64,000 nt of DNA. It comes from Saccopteryx bilineata (Eukaryota; Chordata; Mammalia; Chiroptera; Emballonuridae). The stretch covers positions 200,819,847 to 200,883,846 of the forward strand of contig NC_089495.1 in the NCBI RefSeq assembly GCF_036850765.1, written 5' to 3'. Position numbers and translations under genes: made by a program. Position 1 is the first letter of the stretch. Every line of letters starts with the position of its first letter. The notes under the pieces were generated by a model. That model did no database searches. It was given only the letters and a program-made list of their open reading frames with translations, and was not told where the DNA came from. Positions 60,550 through 64,000 of this stretch are shown in pieces.

Positions 60550-61000
60550 CTCATCCAAACCCATCCTGAATCCACGCCCTTCCCTCCCACCGTGGCCACC
60601 TCTAGTCTCGGCCCAGCCTCCTCCTCCAGGCTGGCCAACTGGGGGCAGAGTCTTTCTGAAATGTCAATGCGAACAGTCACTCCTGCTAACACGCCTCACA
60701 GCCACTCCGCTCCAAGACTAGGAACAAAGTCCCCTCTCTCGGGGGCCGCCCCGGCCTCACAGTGGACCCGGCCAGCCTCACCCCTCCACTCGTTCTGCTC
60801 CCACACCCGCGGCTTCCCCTCCTCCCGAGAGGCCAGGGCCCTGCACTTCCTCTCCCTCCAGCACACTTCCCTAGGCACCTGCCCGCCTCACTCCCTCACT
60901 TCCTTCAGGTGCGCCACTAAAATGCCGCCCCACCTCCGCAGCGGCCTTTCCTCACCACCTGTTTAAACGGCAACACGCCCAGACAGCACCGCTCTCAAAG
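60550..61000 (+). mobile_element. LINE-2 3' region fragment
   Basis: C/T-rich with phrases such as CACTTCCTTCAGGTGCGCCA and CTCAAAGTCCCATTTG. Weakly supported. Confidence 0.45.
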
Positions 61001-61299
61001 TCCCATTTGAAAACTTACCCACTCACAGAAGGCCCCTCGGACCTCCCCGCGCCCAAGTGAGAACCTCCGACTTCTCCCTCCTGGCGCGGACCGCAGCTGG
61101 GACAGCGTACCTCACTGTGTGGGTATGTGTGTGACCAGGGCAGGGGCCACTTCTGTCGCACTCACAGCTGGAGACTTTGTAGTGGGTGTAATGCTCAAAA
61201 CAGTTCACAGTGGGGGTGCGAAGGCACCATCTGGTCAGAACGGACACTGGCCAAAAGCACAGGGCCTGGCAATGGAGTGGGGGCTTGGTATGAACGGAT

Positions 61300-61475
61300 G
61301 AACAAACAAATGGATGGAGGGGTGGAGGGGTGGAGGGGTGGAGGGGTGGAGGGATGGATGGATAGATGGATGGATGGATGGATGGACGGGTAGATGGATG
61401 GATGGATGGACGGGTATATGGACGGATGGATGGATGGATGGACAAACAGACGGACGGACGGACAGATAAATGAAC
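61300..61475 (+). repeat. GGTGGAGG and GGATG minisatellite
   Basis: GGGTGGAG units (61318-61350) followed by GGATGGAT and GGACGGAC units to about 61470. Confidence 0.95.
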
Positions 61476-61859
61476 AGGGCAACACACAGCAGGCCTGAGA
61501 CTTGCCAGAGATGCCCAGGGTCCTGAGAAGGTGGCCAGAGAAAGAAGCGACTTCCCAAGTTCACCAGCCAGACTCTGACCTAAGCAGCTGCAGCCGCTCC
61601 TCCTGCACAACCAACTCTCATTTCCCACCGGCTCAGTCTGAGGAAGCTCCTTCCCGGGGGAACTGGGTGAAGAGGAGGGGCAGGCAGCCCTCTAGTCCCC
61701 AAAGAGGGGGGAGCTCCTGGGCTCCATCTGTCCCACCACAAAGCAGCTTTGTCCTCAGCGCTGAGGGCCCTGGGCAGACCGGAAGCCGCCCTCAGTCGCC
61801 CAGCAAGTCCCAGAAGCCCCAGTAAGAGGGACCGACAGCTCCAAAGCCTGATTATAGAA

Positions 61860-62060
61860 GCTGGCACGGTGCTGGGCACTGCTGTCTAAAATCTCATTAA
61901 TCCTCCCCAGGAGCCCTAGGAGGGAGGCGCTTGGTGGCCCCCACTTCTGCAGATGGGGAAACTGAAGCTCAGAAGGGCAAAGTTACTTGGCCAAGAGCTC
62001 CCAGCCAGCAAAGAACAAAGCTAGAACTTCAAGTTCAGGCCCATCTGGCCCCACAGTCTC
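61860..62060 (-). mobile_element. MIR fragment (antisense)
   Basis: GCACGGTGCTGGGCACTGCT, GCAGATGGGGAAACTGAAGC and AAGTTACTTGGCCAAGAGC. Confidence 0.75.
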
Positions 62061-62599
62061 GGCTGCTGCTCTCAACTCCTACAGTCTGGGCTACGGACCC
62101 TCTGGGTTCAAGACGCAGGCAACCATGCCTACCTAGCCCTTCACCCGAACAGGGAGACCCTTGCCCTGGTGAGGTTACCTAATAAGGAAGGCCGACTGGG
62201 CTCTGAACCTAGAGCCCTTGCCCCAAGCCCAGCCCAGCCCATGTCCCAGGCACCTTTGGAATCTGCCAGCCAGGCCCCAACAAGTCCCCATCAGTTCCTG
62301 CCAGCCAGAGAAAGGATATGCAAGCAGGCAGGCCAGGGGGAAGAGGCGCCCCCGCCCCACACCCCTGTTCCCCTTCCAATCCCAGACTTGCCATGGGCCT
62401 GGCTGACTGGCACCCACCCTCCCGCCAAGCCCATCTGCTATCAGTGCAGACACCAGGGCCACTGCACCAAAGCCACACTGGGCCCAGCGGGGCGACCACC
62501 CTGAGCCGGACACTGCCCACGGTGCTGGATAAATCAGTCCCACCCCTGGGCTCTCCTCACTGCCCCAGGACAGCATGTAGACTCCCTGGGCAGGCATGC

Positions 62600-63340
62600 A
62601 AGGCCCTCCACTGATTGGCACTCACCAACAGTCACCTTCAGGTCAAATCTCTGTGTTCCTCTGGGCTCCAACAAGAGGAACTGCTCCTGCCCTATCTTCA
62701 GGCCCTTGTTCAAGCTCTACCTCCCTGTCAAGAGAATCAACCCATCCTTCCAAGTAAGTCACATGTACCGCTTCTTCCAGGAAGTCTTCCCAGACCAGTC
62801 CCTACCTTCTGCCCCAAGTGGGGATTCTTGATCCCCATCTGGAACCCCAGCCTCTGTGGGCTACCTTCAGTTGACAACAGTAATTGAGCACCTGCGCCCA
62901 GTCTGATCCTTCTCTTTGTCTTCTCTTCCCGCCTTCAGTAGGAGACCTCAGCAGGAGGCCTGCCCTGCTCCCAGCAGTCCCAGGCCAAAGGTTGAGCACC
63001 CTGGCAGGGGCCTGAGACTCTCCCTGATCAACCTCGTCATCTTCTAACGACAGGACCTGCTGCACCCCACCTCCGCGGGCTCTGCCTGCACACACCAGAT
63101 GGTTCCCACTCCAGATCTTTGCCCCTGCCGCCCGTTCTCCCTGGTAAGCCTTCATGCTTCCTTCCTCCTGAGCTCCCGGTCTCCCTCCAAGCCTTAGGCC
63201 AGAGATCACCTCCCCGGGGAAGCACTTCTGTCACTGTAATGGACTGCCACAGTTCCTCTGGCATCTACGTCATGGCAGGGCAACGATCAGGGTCTGTGTC
63301 TGGCTCCCCCAGCATGCAGGCTGCTCCTAGAGTGTACATT
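62600..63340 (+). mobile_element. LINE-2 3' fragments
   Basis: CTTCTTCCAGGAAGTCTTCC, CCCTTGTTCAAGCTCTACC and GCCTTAGGCCAGAGATCACC; two overlapping L2-like stretches. No gene otherwise to 64000. Confidence 0.6.
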
Positions 63341-64000
63341 TAGGGGCCCCGAACCCAGCACAAGGACCAGTCATCACCAGCAGGTAATCGAGAGTCCGGC
63401 TGCCAACCCCCTGCCCAGAGAACCATGAGGCAGAGGCCAGGAGTGACTGCCCATGGCAGTACCGAGCCCTGTTCTATCCGCGCTGCCCACAGACATAAGG
63501 TATGGGCGGAGTGGGGGGGGGGGGCTCTCTGCAAATGGCCAACTGGTAACCAAACCCACGTTGTTTCTAAAACTAGGGCACAGGAGAGAAACGGGAACAG
63601 CAGAATTGTCCCCAAATAGAACTGTGGCTCAGCTGGTTCCAGGGCCTTCGGGAACACCTGGCAGGGGTGGGGGTGGGGAAGGCAGGTGACCGCTCCCAAG
63701 GATGGAAAGGAAATCTGAAGTTTGGAGGGCAGGGAGGTCAGCCTCGCCATTGGCACTAATACCCTGTCCACCGCCCTCAGGGTCAGTTCAAGTCCCGGAA
63801 GGTAGAAGGGGCCTCTCCCACTTCTCCCCACCTGACTCTAGGGTGCTCCCTAAACTGTACACCTCCGAGCCTTTGCTCACGGGGGTCTTCTGCCAGGAAT
63901 GCTGCCATCCTTATACCCTTGACCACTGACTCGGCCCTTTCTATGAGCCAGGCACAGGCAGGCATTGAGCAAAATGAGACTCTCAAATGCTCCAAACATT
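63341..64000. other. Window end, no gene seen
   Basis: G12 run at 63515-63526 and an L2-like phrase (CGAGCCTTTGCTCACGGGGG) near 63865. No exon recognised. Confidence 0.5.

Overview
This window is mammalian genomic DNA, most likely from a bat. It has a multi-exon gene with GT-AG introns, a dense background of ancient MIR and LINE-2 repeats, L1 fragments, and younger tRNA-headed SINEs of the kind known from bats (VES-like). There are also hAT-type DNA transposons, one of which has a perfect 8-bp target duplication. The order and family within bats cannot be settled by eye.

The only protein-coding gene I can support is SRC, the cellular non-receptor tyrosine kinase, on the minus strand. All eleven coding exons are present and intact, running from the ATG at 44773 down to the stop at 27318. 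The exon lengths are 253, 100, 99, 104, 150, 156, 180, 77, 154, 132 and 209 nt. They join in frame to 1614 nt, a 537-residue protein that is one glycine longer than the human protein as I remember it. The order is myristoylated N-terminus and unique region, SH3, SH2, linker, kinase domain, and C-terminal tail with the inhibitory tyrosine. Within the large 7.7-kb intron that splits the SH3 domain I find both neuronal microexons, N1 (18 nt, 42569-42586) and N2 (33 nt, 36748-36780). Each has proper splice sites and keeps the frame. N1 also has CUCUCU motifs upstream and a G-run and UGCAUG downstream, as in the described PTB/RBFOX switch. The 3' UTR runs to about 25315, with an ATTAAA poly(A) signal at 25331-25336. 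The 5' promoters and first non-coding exons of SRC are not recognisable here and probably lie beyond position 64000 or were missed.

Layout: 1-25300 is the 3' flank of SRC. I see no gene in it. It is a purine-rich (+ strand), microsatellite-rich region with GA/CA/GGATG arrays, old L2 and L1 pieces, and a block repeated three times. 25315-44781 holds SRC exons and introns, which are peppered with MIRs, a hAT element with intact target duplications, a second DNA transposon family, one SINE and a GGGGA array. 44782-64000 is upstream intron or 5' flank of SRC. It contains MIR, L2, L1, a nested SINE-in-SINE-in-L1 cluster, a 107-bp minisatellite and two deleted hAT copies.
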